Part shown: one piece after another, positions 10,201-18,506 of the stretch
How the letters are laid out: every line of letters begins with the position of its first letter
Position numbering within the stretch: position 1 is the stretch's first letter
Assembly (NCBI GenBank): GCA_964440115.1
Contig: CAYTPV010000009.1
Coordinates: 120,747 to 184,746, forward strand
Length of the DNA stretch: 64,000 bases
From: JAEWWD01 sp964440115
Lineage (GTDB): Bacteria; Bacillota; Clostridia; Christensenellales; CAG-138
Direction: 5' to 3'
The notes under the pieces: generated by a model
The model's database searches: none
The model's input: only the letters and a program-made list of their open reading frames with translations
What the model was told of the DNA's origin: nothing
Made by a program: the position numbers and the translations under genes

Positions 10201-10695
10201 TACAAACGTACCGATGAGACGCGTACGGTAACACTCACACTCAATTCGGCGTATAATACGCTTCCTAATGTCGAATTGACAGATCCGCTGATCAATTACC
10301 CCAAACCAGACAGAAAACCCGCACCAACCCCCAAACCCGATACCGGATCGGTCGTTGTGTCGGATAAGGACAATCCTCCCGGTACGAAGATCGTCATATA
10401 CGACAAAGACGGAAAACAGGTCGGAACCGTTACGACGGATGAGAACGGTAACGCGGAGTTCCCGGATCTGCCATATGGAGATTATACCGTACGATCTGCC
10501 AATGATTCGAATGCGGCAGAATCTGTTCATCTCTCGGAAGATGAGCCATTTCAGTATCTCGCTCTTGGACCGGGAGTTCCCAAAACGGGCAGCGCATCGT
10601 CCGGTATACTGTTTGCGGCAGTGATTACGGCACTGACCTACGTGATACTCATGCTGACACGACGTATTAGGAGTATTCACACGGGAAAACGCTAG
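7213..10695 (+). CDS. Sortase-anchored repeat surface protein with SpaA/Cna-B domains
   Basis: The 1160-residue protein has an N-terminal signal peptide (hydrophobic SALLLAVILCMMAF, then AAAAG). Five related modules begin near residues 197, 321, 445, 574 and 700, most with K-x-G-x-Y and an aromatic W-x-V/A-x-V/N core, as in DUF11 or collagen-adhesin repeats. Two SpaA-like prealbumin folds follow (about 842-930 and 935-1027; IKKVDKTNN, IREKNAPLGY, IKELQAPSGY). Then come a proline-rich linker (PKPDRKPAPTPKPD) and one more Cna-B-like unit. It ends with VPKTG at 1122, a hydrophobic helix and RRIRSIHTGKR, a sortase sorting signal. It is probably an adhesin or pilin-like stalk; the ligand is unknown. 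No sortase gene is in the window. Confidence 0.88.
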   Translation: MHTHREGLRFSALLLAVILCMMAFPAAAAGTDVVSAPTGMVDITSASISLYTVDGTPVTTLSNVPQDAKIDIDLSFALDYGWEQTHDIPDGTKFSLTLPSALTDVTSFQTVENVPMQYEGETYASFSISSAGVITVTFNGLIDQEGLSAITGELSVSGSFNEEAIGTGDTIEFSLKADTTYTISFEEDDDIPATPASIEKTGDYDEAAGEILWTVTVTPGDGALENVTVSDTLSNNQVFIEDTLTLPDGSLAKDMETGDYIFTLGTVSSVTAFKYRTKPANDAFSSANENANVAFENNVKLNVGGTEAAADSAIVNIKTDYIEKNGTFHTDTEGKPYILWSVDVNNNHLALTVPFTLSDTLPLHLTMSESSLTVDGKAAAFTGSGSTYTYTFTQDVTGPVRLQYVTYVDEAYYLQQDSVSFTNTATLTYNSKTYSDTVSVGVGTSLLRKTGGGYDPKTQRITWSMAVNENGKSFTNAVIEDTILPGQEFVEGSVTIQNKDDATYGYDGNSSKLTITLGDIFSTQKPVITYQTRVTNPAHTATNNSGVSYSNTATLTGVGISASTSTGTQTVKSQVLSKSGSYDYAAHRLNWTLTVNNNGMTMSSLEVKDSISSGQSYVENSMYVDGQSVDPIQSGSSLIIPLGTIAHEVIITLSTELSQSELAKFLDTNQNVTFYNNASLTSDYGQTVTVPASVTVNNRSLTKSVKSGYSEQEGTIEWEVRVNPQQVALENTILVDVLQAGLSLDTESIRLYKWSIDDLGNLSQGDLVASSAYSFEYNHTTREFRFHLPDEAQGYILQFKTDVEAAGTYSNEISLSGHAQVKGKTSSTVRVNDVSASISGKNGSITIKKVDKTNNNPITTGAIFELLDSNGVVKAEATTGSNGEVTFTKLKLRSYSIREKNAPLGYALNTVTYPVTLSGESTTGFVVVADDPLTASVMLHKTNESGKPLSGGTFAIYRSTDTATALQQAASVDGCIVFSGLTAGIYTIKELQAPSGYKRTDETRTVTLTLNSAYNTLPNVELTDPLINYPKPDRKPAPTPKPDTGSVVVSDKDNPPGTKIVIYDKDGKQVGTVTTDENGNAEFPDLPYGDYTVRSANDSNAAESVHLSEDEPFQYLALGPGVPKTGSASSGILFAAVITALTYVILMLTRRIRSIHTGKR

Positions 10696-10715
10696 ACGTT
10701 CATATGTTCCTGAAA

Positions 10716-10747
10716 AACACCCGCTCCTATTTGCAGGAGCGGGTGTT
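10716..10747 (+). terminator. Hairpin terminator after the surface-protein gene
   Basis: Thirteen bases, AACACCCGCTCCT, pair perfectly with AGGAGCGGGTGTT around a 6-base loop, 20 bases after the stop codon. The T-run is poor on the + strand, but the stem is very stable. Confidence 0.7.
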
Positions 10748-10873
10748 GATATTGCATATGGCAAATGCTGGGCGGCATCCTGATGCTTGGAAATGATATT
10801 TAATATATTATTCATGTTCCTATTTTCTATATCGCTTCAATGTGTTACTATACTAAAGCATACAAAACATTTA

Positions 10874-10889
10874 TTGTCCTTTTGGACAA
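10874..10889. promoter_or_regulatory. Inverted repeat upstream of the amino acid ABC operon
   Basis: TTGTCC, four T, then GGACAA form a perfect 6-bp inverted repeat just upstream of the ribosome binding site (GGGGGAGG) of the binding-protein gene. It could be an operator or a small mRNA hairpin affecting initiation. The regulator is unknown. Confidence 0.4.
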
Positions 10890-10909
10890 GTTCGGGGGAG
10901 GATATTTCA

Positions 10910-11785
10910 ATGAAGTTTAAACAAGCGATTACTATTTGTCTTCTGATGTGCCTGCTGTTTGCCATGACCGCGTGCAGCACAGCTGCTCCGGCTGCTCAGG
11001 CAACCCCTGCTGCGGAAGCTACTGCCGCGCCTGAAGCCACACAGGCGCCTGCAGCCCCTACGCCTGCCGCTGACGATGATTGGAGCTATATCAAGAATAA
11101 GGGCAAAATGGTCATCGGGTACACGCTTTATGAACCTATGAACTATATGCAGGATGGCAAACTTGTCGGCTTTGATACGGAATTTGCTGAAGCCGTCTGC
11201 AAGAAACTGGGCGTAGAGCCGGAGTTTGTTGAAATCGTATGGGAAACCAAAGAAGTCGAGCTTAATGCAAAGACCATCGACTGCATTTGGAACGGCATGA
11301 CCATCGACGCGGATCGCCTGCAAAATATGAGCATCTCACAGCCCTACGTGAAGAACATGCAGGTTATCGTCATCAAGAGCGAAAATGCCTCTAAGTATAC
11401 AGATACCGCCAGCCTCTCCGGCAAGTCGATTGCTGCGGAAGCAGGATCAGCGGGCGAAAAGTGCGCGCAGGAAAACGCGGATCTTTCCAAGGGCACGATA
11501 GTCCCCGTCGTAAAGCAGACGGACGCTCTGCTCGAAGTGAAGGCCGGTACCTCTGATGCGGCTGTGCTCGATTATGTTCTTGCAAAGACCATGGTTGGGG
11601 AAGGCACGGATTTCTCGGATCTTCAGATACTGCCCGGCGTTGAATTGGCCGTTGAAGAATACGGCATTGGCTTCCGCAAAGGCAGCACCGCGACCGACGC
11701 CGTAAACGGCGCGATCAAGGAACTCATTGCGGATGGCACCATGCAGCAGCTTGCTGATAAATATGGCGTTAATCTGGCTGACTGA
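10910..11785 (+). CDS. Amino acid ABC transporter substrate-binding lipoprotein
   Basis: The 291-residue product begins with a lipoprotein signal (LLMCLLFAMTAC, Cys 20 as lipid site) and an alanine/proline/threonine-rich linker. A family 3 solute-binding domain follows, with typical GKMVIGYTLYEPMNY, VGFDTEFAEAVCKKLG and the C-terminal QLADKYGVN. This family binds polar amino acids outside the membrane and delivers them to an ABC permease. The frame is open further upstream, but ATG 10910 behind GGGGGAGG is the start that gives the signal peptide. Permease and ATPase follow. Exact ligand cannot be read from sequence. Confidence 0.92.
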   Translation: MKFKQAITICLLMCLLFAMTACSTAAPAAQATPAAEATAAPEATQAPAAPTPAADDDWSYIKNKGKMVIGYTLYEPMNYMQDGKLVGFDTEFAEAVCKKLGVEPEFVEIVWETKEVELNAKTIDCIWNGMTIDADRLQNMSISQPYVKNMQVIVIKSENASKYTDTASLSGKSIAAEAGSAGEKCAQENADLSKGTIVPVVKQTDALLEVKAGTSDAAVLDYVLAKTMVGEGTDFSDLQILPGVELAVEEYGIGFRKGSTATDAVNGAIKELIADGTMQQLADKYGVNLAD

Positions 11786-11805
11786 TTGATAGAATAAACA
11801 CTTCA

Positions 11806-11843
11806 CGCAAACGGGACAGGAGTTTTCTCCCGCCCCGTTTGCG
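11806..11843 (+). terminator. Intercistronic hairpin between binding-protein and permease genes
   Basis: CGCAAACGGG pairs with CCCGTTTGCG and encloses a second stem GGAG/CTCC with a TTTT loop. It lies between the binding-protein and permease genes. Such hairpins often protect or attenuate, giving more binding protein than permease. No T-run follows. Confidence 0.65.
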
Positions 11844-11864
11844 CTGTTCAAGCGAGGGAATGAT

Positions 11865-12509
11865 ATGGCAACTTCGTTGGGTGCGGTAACCGGTGCTCTT
11901 GCCGAGGCATTTGGATTTAATTTTTATCTTTTTATCGGTACTCTGGTGATCGCATTTCCGCTTGGATTGTTGATCGCGTTTGGTTCCATGAGCCGGTTTG
12001 GTCCGTTGCGTACCATTACGAGGACATTCGTATGGGTCATTCGCGGTACCCCACTGATGCTGCAGATAATGGTCGCTTTTTTTGCTCCTCCGCTGTTCTT
12101 CGGATGGGTGCTGCCTCGGGCAGGGACAGCAATCGTTGCATTTGGCATCAATTATGCCGCATATTTTTCGGAAATCTATCGCGGAGGCATCGAGAGCATC
12201 CCCAAAGGCCAGCTCGAAGCCGGTCAGGTGCTCGGCATGACGCGCACACAGATATTTTCAAAAGTCGTGCTGCTGCAGGTCATCAAGCGCATCACGCCGC
12301 CCATGGGCAATGAAATCATTACGTTAATCAAGGATACATGCCTGGCGCGTATTATTTCCCTTCCTGAAATCAACATGAAGGCGCAGCAATTTGCTTCCAA
12401 GGGTCTCATTTGGCCGTTGTTCTACAGCGGAATATTCTTCTTGCTGTTCGTGGGCATTCTGACCATTCTGTTCAACCGCTTCGAGAAGAAGTTGGATTAC
12501 TTTAAATAG
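11865..12509 (+). CDS. Polar amino acid ABC transporter permease
   Basis: The 214-residue integral membrane protein has the HisMQ/GlnP permease pattern. Several transmembrane helices are visible (for example FYLFIGTLVIAFPLGLLIAF), with WVIRGTPLMLQI early and the EAA loop GIESIPKGQLEAGQVLGMTRTQIF that contacts the ATPase. It would form the membrane channel with the ATPase at 12523. The ribosome binding site GAGGGAA precedes the ATG. The only permease in the operon, it probably works as a homodimer. Confidence 0.93.
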   Translation: MATSLGAVTGALAEAFGFNFYLFIGTLVIAFPLGLLIAFGSMSRFGPLRTITRTFVWVIRGTPLMLQIMVAFFAPPLFFGWVLPRAGTAIVAFGINYAAYFSEIYRGGIESIPKGQLEAGQVLGMTRTQIFSKVVLLQVIKRITPPMGNEIITLIKDTCLARIISLPEINMKAQQFASKGLIWPLFYSGIFFLLFVGILTILFNRFEKKLDYFK

Positions 12510-12522
12510 GAGGGAATGGCAG

Positions 12523-13308
12523 ATGGCTATTTTTGAAGCGAAGAACTTAAGCAAGAATTTCGGAAGCACAGCCGTGCTTCGTGATATCAGTTTTTCCATG
12601 GAGCAGGGGCAGGCGCTTGCCATTATTGGCTCCTCGGGCAGCGGAAAAACGACTCTGCTCCGCTGCCTGAACTTTCTGGAAAGACCCGATACCGGCAAAA
12701 TCATAGTCAACGGGGAAACGCTGTTCGACGCGCAGGACATGAATACGCAGAAAGACAGCGACATCAGAAAAAAACGTCTGCATTTCGGGATGGTATTTCA
12801 GGCGTTTCATTTGTTTCCGCAGTATACGGCGCTTCAAAACGTGGTTCTTGCGACAGAATTGCTTGCAAAAGAGCAGCCTGATTACAAGAAGAACGTTAAG
12901 GAGATTAAGACACAGCTTGAGGATAAAGCAGCCGAGCTGCTCGAAAGAATGGGTCTGTCCGACAAGAAGGATCTTTATCCGCATCAGCTTTCGGGCGGCC
13001 AGCAGCAGCGTGTCGCCATTGCGCGCGCATTGGCGCTTAAACCGGATATTCTTTGCTTTGATGAACCAACGAGCGCATTGGACCCTGAGCTCACGGGCGA
13101 GGTGCTCAAGGTCATTCGCGGCCTTGCCGAGCAGCGGACAACCATGGTTATCGTCACACATGAGATGGCGTTTGCCCGGGATGTTGCGGACAGAATACTG
13201 TTCATGGACGAGGGCGTAATCGTAGAAGAAGGCCCGGCGTATGAGCTGATTGAGCATCCCAAGCAGGAGCGAACAAAACAGTTTTTATCCCGCTATGCGC
13301 AAAGCTGA
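12523..13308 (+). CDS. Polar amino acid ABC transporter ATP-binding protein
   Basis: The 261-residue ATPase powers the transporter formed with the two preceding genes. It has Walker A GSSGSGKTT, a Q-loop in MVFQAFHLFPQ, signature LSGGQQQR, Walker B ILCFDEPTSALDP and a switch His in VTHEM. It belongs to the GlnQ/HisP group. The ATG follows the permease stop by 13 bases, with GGAGGGAA as ribosome binding site. A terminator follows at 13350. Confidence 0.95.
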   Translation: MAIFEAKNLSKNFGSTAVLRDISFSMEQGQALAIIGSSGSGKTTLLRCLNFLERPDTGKIIVNGETLFDAQDMNTQKDSDIRKKRLHFGMVFQAFHLFPQYTALQNVVLATELLAKEQPDYKKNVKEIKTQLEDKAAELLERMGLSDKKDLYPHQLSGGQQQRVAIARALALKPDILCFDEPTSALDPELTGEVLKVIRGLAEQRTTMVIVTHEMAFARDVADRILFMDEGVIVEEGPAYELIEHPKQERTKQFLSRYAQS

Positions 13309-13349
13309 TGATTATTCGACTATTATTCGAACTGTGAAGGTTTTACGTC

Positions 13350-13382
13350 AAAGACCTCTGATGATCCATCAGCGGTCTTTTG
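13350..13382 (+). terminator. Terminator of the amino acid ABC operon
   Basis: AAAGACC pairs with GGTCTTT and an inner TGATG/CATCA stem extends the hairpin; TTTTG follows. It lies about 40 bases after the ATPase stop codon. Confidence 0.75.
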
Positions 13383-13440
13383 TGCGTTTGCCAACGGAAT
13401 ACAGGTCTTATACCGTAGAATTTCAGCAAAACAAAGGATT

Positions 13441-13469
13441 TTGCGAATATTTGGTGTATCTATTATATA
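13441..13469 (+). promoter_or_regulatory. Weak candidate promoter for dgt
   Basis: TTGCGA and TATATA are 17 bases apart and end about 25 bases before the dgt ribosome binding site. The -10 match is moderate, so the call is tentative. Confidence 0.35.
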
Positions 13470-13505
13470 GCCTGCTAAAAGTGGTACAAGCAGGAGGAGA
13501 TGCAT

Positions 13506-14519
13506 ATGGATTCAACCTGCAAAAGCAAATATAGGGAGTTTACGGAAGCATGGGAAAGAGATACGCTTTCCCCTTACGCTGTGCTTTCCCAGAACAGCAA
13601 AGGCCGTGAACGGCCGCTGCCGCCATGCGATCTGCGTACGGCCTTTCAGCGGGATCGCGATCGTATTATCCATTGCAAGTCTTTTCGCAGGCTCAAACAC
13701 AAAACACAGGTATTCCTGTCACCGCAGGGCGATCATTACCGCACACGGCTGACGCATACGCTGGAGGTCTCGCAGATCGCACGCACGATTTCTCGTGCGC
13801 TGCGGCTCAATGAGGATCTTACAGAGGCGATTGCGATGGGGCATGATTTGGGACACACGCCGTTTGGGCATGCGGGTGAAGAGGTGCTCAATGAATTGGT
13901 GCCCGGCGGGTTTGAACACAACCGGCAAAGCCTTCGTGTTGTAGAAAAACTCGAAAACGGTGTGGGTTTGAATTTAACATTTGAGGTGCGAGACGGCATT
14001 CTGAACCATAAAAAGTCGGGAACTCCTTCCACGTTAGAAGGTTTTGTAGTCAGTTTATCGGATCGTATTGCCTATATCAATCATGATATTGACGATGCCG
14101 TTCGGGCGCAGGTGATATCTGAGCAGGAACTGCCCAGGGCCTGCGCGGATGTTTTAGGCGCCAGCCACGGGCAGCGCATCAACTCACTGATCGTCGACGT
14201 AGTGAATGAAAGCTTTTTTAAGCCGCAAATTTGCATGTCGCAGCCTGTGAATGAAGCATTTGAGGCGCTGCGGGCGTTCATGTTTGATCGGGTATATTTG
14301 AATAATCTCGCAAAACGGGAAGAGCAGAAGGCAAAGCATGTTGTGAATGCTCTGTTTGAATACTATTTAAGACATATCGAACTGCTCCCCTCTGAATTCC
14401 TGGCGAATGTTGATGTGGATGGTAAAGAACGCGTTGCTGCGGACTGGATTGCCTGCATGACGGATCGGTATGCGATCAGCGAGTATAAACGGCTGTTTGT
14501 GCCAAGTGAATGGTCCTAA
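13506..14519 (+). CDS. dgt: Deoxyguanosinetriphosphate triphosphohydrolase-like protein (HD domain)
   Basis: The 337-residue protein matches the dGTPase family, which hydrolyses dNTPs to deoxynucleosides and triphosphate. It begins with the typical RDRDRIIHCKSFRRLKHKTQVF. The metal-binding HD motif follows: His in TRLTHTLEV, HD in AMGHDLGHTPFGH, and a later Asp in SDRIAYINHDIDDA. An in-frame ATG at 13500 is too close to the ribosome binding site (GGAGG, 13493-13497), so ATG 13506 is chosen. In Clostridia dgt commonly precedes dnaG and rpoD, as here. Confidence 0.9.
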   Translation: MDSTCKSKYREFTEAWERDTLSPYAVLSQNSKGRERPLPPCDLRTAFQRDRDRIIHCKSFRRLKHKTQVFLSPQGDHYRTRLTHTLEVSQIARTISRALRLNEDLTEAIAMGHDLGHTPFGHAGEEVLNELVPGGFEHNRQSLRVVEKLENGVGLNLTFEVRDGILNHKKSGTPSTLEGFVVSLSDRIAYINHDIDDAVRAQVISEQELPRACADVLGASHGQRINSLIVDVVNESFFKPQICMSQPVNEAFEALRAFMFDRVYLNNLAKREEQKAKHVVNALFEYYLRHIELLPSEFLANVDVDGKERVAADWIACMTDRYAISEYKRLFVPSEWS

Positions 14520-14625
14520 TTACATATATTTGAATTGTGGAATTTGTGCGGCAAGGCAGGAATGTGTCTGAAAACGGCGAACATATATAGGCGTTGCCCG
14601 GACACTGGGAAGGAAGGGAGAGCCA

Positions 14626-16401
14626 ATGGCGCGCTTTAACGATGCATGGATGGAAGCTTTACTGAGCAAAAATGATGTTGTGTCGGTAGTTTCCTCCTAC
14701 GTTACGCTGCGCGCGAAAGGACGAAATCTCTGGGGTCTTTGCCCGTTTCATAATGAAAAGACGCCATCCTTTTCCGTTTCACCGGACAAGCAGATGTATT
14801 ATTGCTTTGGCTGCGGCGCTGGCGGCGGCGTCGTTCAGTTTGTAATGGACATGGAACATTTACCTTACGCCGAAGCAATTGGTTTTCTGGCGCAGCGCGC
14901 GGGTATGGAACTGCCACAGGAAATAGACGACACGGCTCTGCAAATGGAGCGCGCACGGAAGGAACGGCTGTATGCGGCCTGCAAGGAGGCGGCCCAGTTC
15001 TTCCATGATACATTGCTGTCAAACGACGGCGTGCAGGCGCGCGCTTACCTTGCGCGCAGAGGACTGGATGCTGTTACAGTACAGCGTTTTGGTCTGGGAT
15101 ACGCGCCTAATTCCTGGGATTCACTCCTGAAATATCTCAAAGCGCAGTCCTTTCGGGAGGATGAATTGCTTGACGCCGGGCTGCTTGTTAAAAATGCGCA
15201 GACCGGCCGCGTGTATGACGCCTACCGTAACAGGGTAACATTCCCAATTATAGGGACCAATGCGCGCGTATTGGGGTTTGGCGCACGCGCGATGGGGGAT
15301 GAGACCCCCAAATATATCAATACCGGGGATACGCCCATTTACAGCAAGAGGCGCAACCTATACGCGCTTAATATGCTTAAGGGGGCGAAAATCGCCGACA
15401 TCGTGATGGTCGAGGGCTACATGGATGTCATCAGCCTGCATGCTGCAGGCGTGAACAATGCAGTGGCATCTCTGGGCACCGCGCTGACGCAGCAGCAGGC
15501 GCGGCTGCTCAAACGGTACGCTCCTACCGTTTACATCGCTTATGACGGGGATGCCGCCGGGCAGAATGCAACTTTGCGCGGATTGGATATACTATCCGCG
15601 GAAGGGCTGAATGTTCGGGTAATCGTGATACCGGACGGTCTGGATCCCGACGATTATGTCCGTCGGTATGGCAAAGAAGCGTTTGATAATCTAAGGGACA
15701 ACGCGATGGCGCTTAACGCATTTAAGTTGATGCGTATGGCGGATGAATACAATACGGCTACAGAGGATGGCCGGCAGGAATATGCGTTGGCAGGCTGCCG
15801 CTTTATTGCAGGATTGCAGCCGGTAGAGCAGGAACGATATTATGCGGCATTGGCGCGTAAAACGGGTATCTCAGTAGACGCACTCAAAGCGCAGGGTGCG
15901 CGTTCCGGGTTGTCGCAGGCAGAGGAAGAACGCCGGCAGCCTGCAGCAAACAGATACAGACGGCAGCAAAATGCGGACCCGCGGCAAAGAGCGGAATTGA
16001 TGCTGTTAAGGACAATACTGCATGCGCCGGATACCTTGCAGGTGATTGCGCAAGCCGATATGGAAGAGATTTTTTCTGTGGAAAGCTACCGCAGCTTTGC
16101 ACAAGGTTTGTTGGATGCTTCTGTACGGCACATGAAACCGGATACGGCGTTGCTGCTGAGCGGTTTGACATCGGAGCAGGCGCAGCAGATATCTGAGGTG
16201 TTTGATACCGAAGTAACAGTGGCGGAACCTATGCAAATCGCGAATGATTGCATAAAGCGCATTCGTTTGGCGGATATTGAGGAGACCATACGCAGTCTGC
16301 GCGAACAGGCGGCAGGAGAACAGATACCGGTACAGGAAAAGCTGCAGCTGACCCGGCAAATACAGGAATTGGACAGCCAGAGAAGGCAATTACGCAGCTA
16401 A
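14626..16401 (+). CDS. dnaG: DNA primase
   Basis: DnaG makes RNA primers at replication forks. The 591-residue product has the CHC2 zinc finger at Cys39, His42, Cys60 and Cys63, then the catalytic core with YINTGDTPIYSKR, and a TOPRIM fold near residue 260 (MVEGYMDVISLH, later YDGDAAGQNATLRGLDI). The C-terminal third is a helical DnaB-binding region. The ribosome binding site GGAAGGGAG precedes the ATG. The gene sits between dgt and rpoD, the classic macromolecular synthesis arrangement. Confidence 0.96.
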   Translation: MARFNDAWMEALLSKNDVVSVVSSYVTLRAKGRNLWGLCPFHNEKTPSFSVSPDKQMYYCFGCGAGGGVVQFVMDMEHLPYAEAIGFLAQRAGMELPQEIDDTALQMERARKERLYAACKEAAQFFHDTLLSNDGVQARAYLARRGLDAVTVQRFGLGYAPNSWDSLLKYLKAQSFREDELLDAGLLVKNAQTGRVYDAYRNRVTFPIIGTNARVLGFGARAMGDETPKYINTGDTPIYSKRRNLYALNMLKGAKIADIVMVEGYMDVISLHAAGVNNAVASLGTALTQQQARLLKRYAPTVYIAYDGDAAGQNATLRGLDILSAEGLNVRVIVIPDGLDPDDYVRRYGKEAFDNLRDNAMALNAFKLMRMADEYNTATEDGRQEYALAGCRFIAGLQPVEQERYYAALARKTGISVDALKAQGARSGLSQAEEERRQPAANRYRRQQNADPRQRAELMLLRTILHAPDTLQVIAQADMEEIFSVESYRSFAQGLLDASVRHMKPDTALLLSGLTSEQAQQISEVFDTEVTVAEPMQIANDCIKRIRLADIEETIRSLREQAAGEQIPVQEKLQLTRQIQELDSQRRQLRS

Positions 16402-16442
16402 CCGATAAAGTTTGAGCAATGAGAGAAGGAGGGGAACATTCT

Positions 16443-17522
16443 TTGGAAACCAAAGGACCCCGCATGAAAAAGATCAACGATCTTCTGGAAAAGGGCAAGT
16501 CAAAGGGTGTATTGACCTATAAGGAGATCATGGATGCTCTGGAGGAGCAGGAACTAGATCAGGAGCAGGTGGAGGGCGTTTACGACAGAATCGAAGCGCT
16601 CAACATCGACGTAGTGGAAGACGTAGAGCTTCCCGCAGATATCAATGAAGAAATTGCGGCTATTGAGACTGAACTTGCTGTAGCCGAAGGTCTCAATATC
16701 GACGATCCGGTACGAATGTACCTGAAGGAAATCGGCAAGGTTTCTCTGCTGACGGCTGTGGAAGAAGTCGAGATCGCCCAGCGCATGGCGGAAGGCGATC
16801 AGGAAGCGAAACGCCAGCTGGCTGAAGCCAATCTGCGTTTGGTGGTTTCCATAGCCAAACGGTATGTCGGAAGGGGAATGCTTTTTCTGGATTTGATTCA
16901 GGAAGGCAATCTGGGGTTAATTAAGGCCGTTGAAAAATTCGATTATCGCAAGGGATATAAGTTCTCCACATACGCTACCTGGTGGATCCGGCAGGCTATT
17001 ACGAGGGCAATCGCCGATCAGGCGCGCACCATACGTATTCCCGTGCATATGGTGGAGACAATCAATAAGCTCATTCGTGTAAACCGTCAGCTGCTGCAGG
17101 AATATGGCCGAGATCCCCGGCCGGATGAGATCGCCCGTGAAATGGGCATCACGGAAGAAAAAGTTCGTGAAATCATCAAGATTGCACAGGAGCCGGTATC
17201 GCTTGAAACGCCTATTGGCGAAGAGGAAGACAGCCATCTTGGCGACTTTATTCCCGATGACGACGCGCCCGCACCTGCCGAGGTTGTGGCCGGAACGCTG
17301 CTCAAAGAACAGCTGATGGACGTGCTGGATACGCTGACCCCGCGTGAAGAAAAGGTGCTCAGGCTGCGCTTTGGTCTTGATGATGGAAAAGCCCGTACTC
17401 TTGAAGAAGTAGGCCGCGAGTTCGCAGTAACGCGGGAACGTATTCGTCAGATTGAGGCAAAAGCCCTTCGCAAGCTTCGCCATCCAAGCCGCAGTAAGAA
17501 GCTGAAGGATTTTCTAGAATAA
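16443..17522 (+). CDS. rpoD: RNA polymerase primary sigma factor (SigA/RpoD)
   Basis: This is the main sigma factor. Regions visible are 1.2 (DDPVRMYLKEIGKVSLLT), 2 (ANLRLVVSIAKRYVGRG, GLIKAVEKFDYRKGYKFSTY, WWIRQAITRAI), 3, and 4 (LTPREEKVLRLRFGL, EVGREFAVTRERIRQIEAKA). The likely start is TTG at 16443: AGGAGG (16427-16432) lies 10 bases upstream, while the first good ATG at 16464 is 31 bases away. This gives 359 residues. The promoters found in this window (TTGACA-17-TATAAT type) are its targets. A terminator follows directly. Confidence 0.95.
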   Translation: METKGPRMKKINDLLEKGKSKGVLTYKEIMDALEEQELDQEQVEGVYDRIEALNIDVVEDVELPADINEEIAAIETELAVAEGLNIDDPVRMYLKEIGKVSLLTAVEEVEIAQRMAEGDQEAKRQLAEANLRLVVSIAKRYVGRGMLFLDLIQEGNLGLIKAVEKFDYRKGYKFSTYATWWIRQAITRAIADQARTIRIPVHMVETINKLIRVNRQLLQEYGRDPRPDEIAREMGITEEKVREIIKIAQEPVSLETPIGEEEDSHLGDFIPDDDAPAPAEVVAGTLLKEQLMDVLDTLTPREEKVLRLRFGLDDGKARTLEEVGREFAVTRERIRQIEAKALRKLRHPSRSKKLKDFLE

Positions 17523-17533
17523 AAACGTATGTG

Positions 17534-17568
17534 AAAAAAGCGATCCCCCGCCAAGGATCGCTTTTTTA
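17534..17568. terminator. Bidirectional terminator between rpoD and the isomerase gene
   Basis: A-run plus GCGATCC pairs with GGATCGC plus T-run around a 7-base loop. Both arms have A/T tracts, so it can end the rpoD transcript and the convergent minus-strand sugar operon. Confidence 0.9.
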
Positions 17569-17588
17569 TACCGTAAATCTTAATTCGG

Positions 17589-18425
17589 CTAACCGATGGG
17601 AAAATACGGCGATAAAGCTGCCTTCGTTTTTTCCATGCTGACGCGAATGTTGGTATCATCCGGCCAATCCCAGTATTCAGGACGGAACAATTCGATGGAG
17701 GCCATGCTGTCGTAACCGATATCCTTGAGCGTTTGGAATATCGCTTTCAAATCGATCGCGCCGTCCCCCGGCATTAAACGATGATTATCCCGCGCTGCGC
17801 CAACGGGAAGATCTTCTGAATCATCCAAATGGAATATGAATATCTTTCGTGCGTCGGCATTTTTCAGGTCTGCAAGCTGGGACCGCATGGAATGGAAATG
17901 GAAGCAGTCAAGCACGATGCCGACGTTATCTCTGTTTGCTGCCTTCACGATATCATATGCTTGGCCAAATGTGTTGACCGAGCAATTGGGATACCCAACA
18001 AATTCAAAAGCGAGCTTCATGCCCCGAGGCTCCGCGTAGTCCGCCATAATGTGAATAACGCGGACGGTTTCCTCGTGGATCTGAGCAATTGTTTTATTCC
18101 CTACGTCAAAAGTCGGCACGATGACGACCTTGTGGCAATCAATGGTATCGCCGATATCGCAGCAAAACTGCAATCCGTTCATGATATCCGCAAATCCGGC
18201 TTCATCGCGGAAATTGATAAACTCGAGCGCATTAAAAGCGTAAGGTTTGATGCGGTTATGATCGAAGAAGGCTTTGAGTTCAGATACGGTATGCCGGGTC
18301 AGATAATCCTTGAGCTTATCCAACCGGATTTCAATCAGATCATATCCGTAGTGTTCGCAGAAGGAGAGATCTGATTCCAGCGTAGAGTGTTTCATGGTGG
18401 TTGCCTGATTAAAACAGATTTTCAT
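17589..18425 (-). CDS. Sugar phosphate isomerase/epimerase-like TIM barrel protein
   Basis: The 278-residue protein belongs to the AP endonuclease 2-like TIM barrel family, which includes inosose isomerase IolI and related ketose epimerases. Likely metal ligands lie in KLAFEFVGYP, NVGIVLDCFHFH, FIFHLDD and MASIELFRP. The start is ATG at 18425, 6 bases from AAGGAGA; the ATG 6 bases earlier abuts the ribosome binding site. It is the last gene of the minus-strand transporter operon, separated from the permease gene by a hairpin. With the IolG-like dehydrogenase of the divergent arm it suggests breakdown of a cyclitol or unusual sugar; that is inference. Confidence 0.82.
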   Translation of the reverse strand: MKICFNQATTMKHSTLESDLSFCEHYGYDLIEIRLDKLKDYLTRHTVSELKAFFDHNRIKPYAFNALEFINFRDEAGFADIMNGLQFCCDIGDTIDCHKVVIVPTFDVGNKTIAQIHEETVRVIHIMADYAEPRGMKLAFEFVGYPNCSVNTFGQAYDIVKAANRDNVGIVLDCFHFHSMRSQLADLKNADARKIFIFHLDDSEDLPVGAARDNHRLMPGDGAIDLKAIFQTLKDIGYDSMASIELFRPEYWDWPDDTNIRVSMEKTKAALSPYFPIG

Positions 18426-18457
18426 ATGCATTCTCCTTGCATTTGTAATCGGGCAAG

Positions 18458-18483
18458 GCAAAAGGCGCTGCGGCGCCTTTTGC
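18458..18483 (-). terminator. Intercistronic hairpin between permease and isomerase genes
   Basis: GCAAAAGGCGC pairs with GCGCCTTTTGC around a 4-base loop. On the minus strand it lies between the permease stop and the isomerase ribosome binding site, so it probably attenuates or stabilises rather than ends the operon. Confidence 0.6.
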
Positions 18484-18506
18484 AATGTTCTGATTTTGTT
18501 TGGTCT

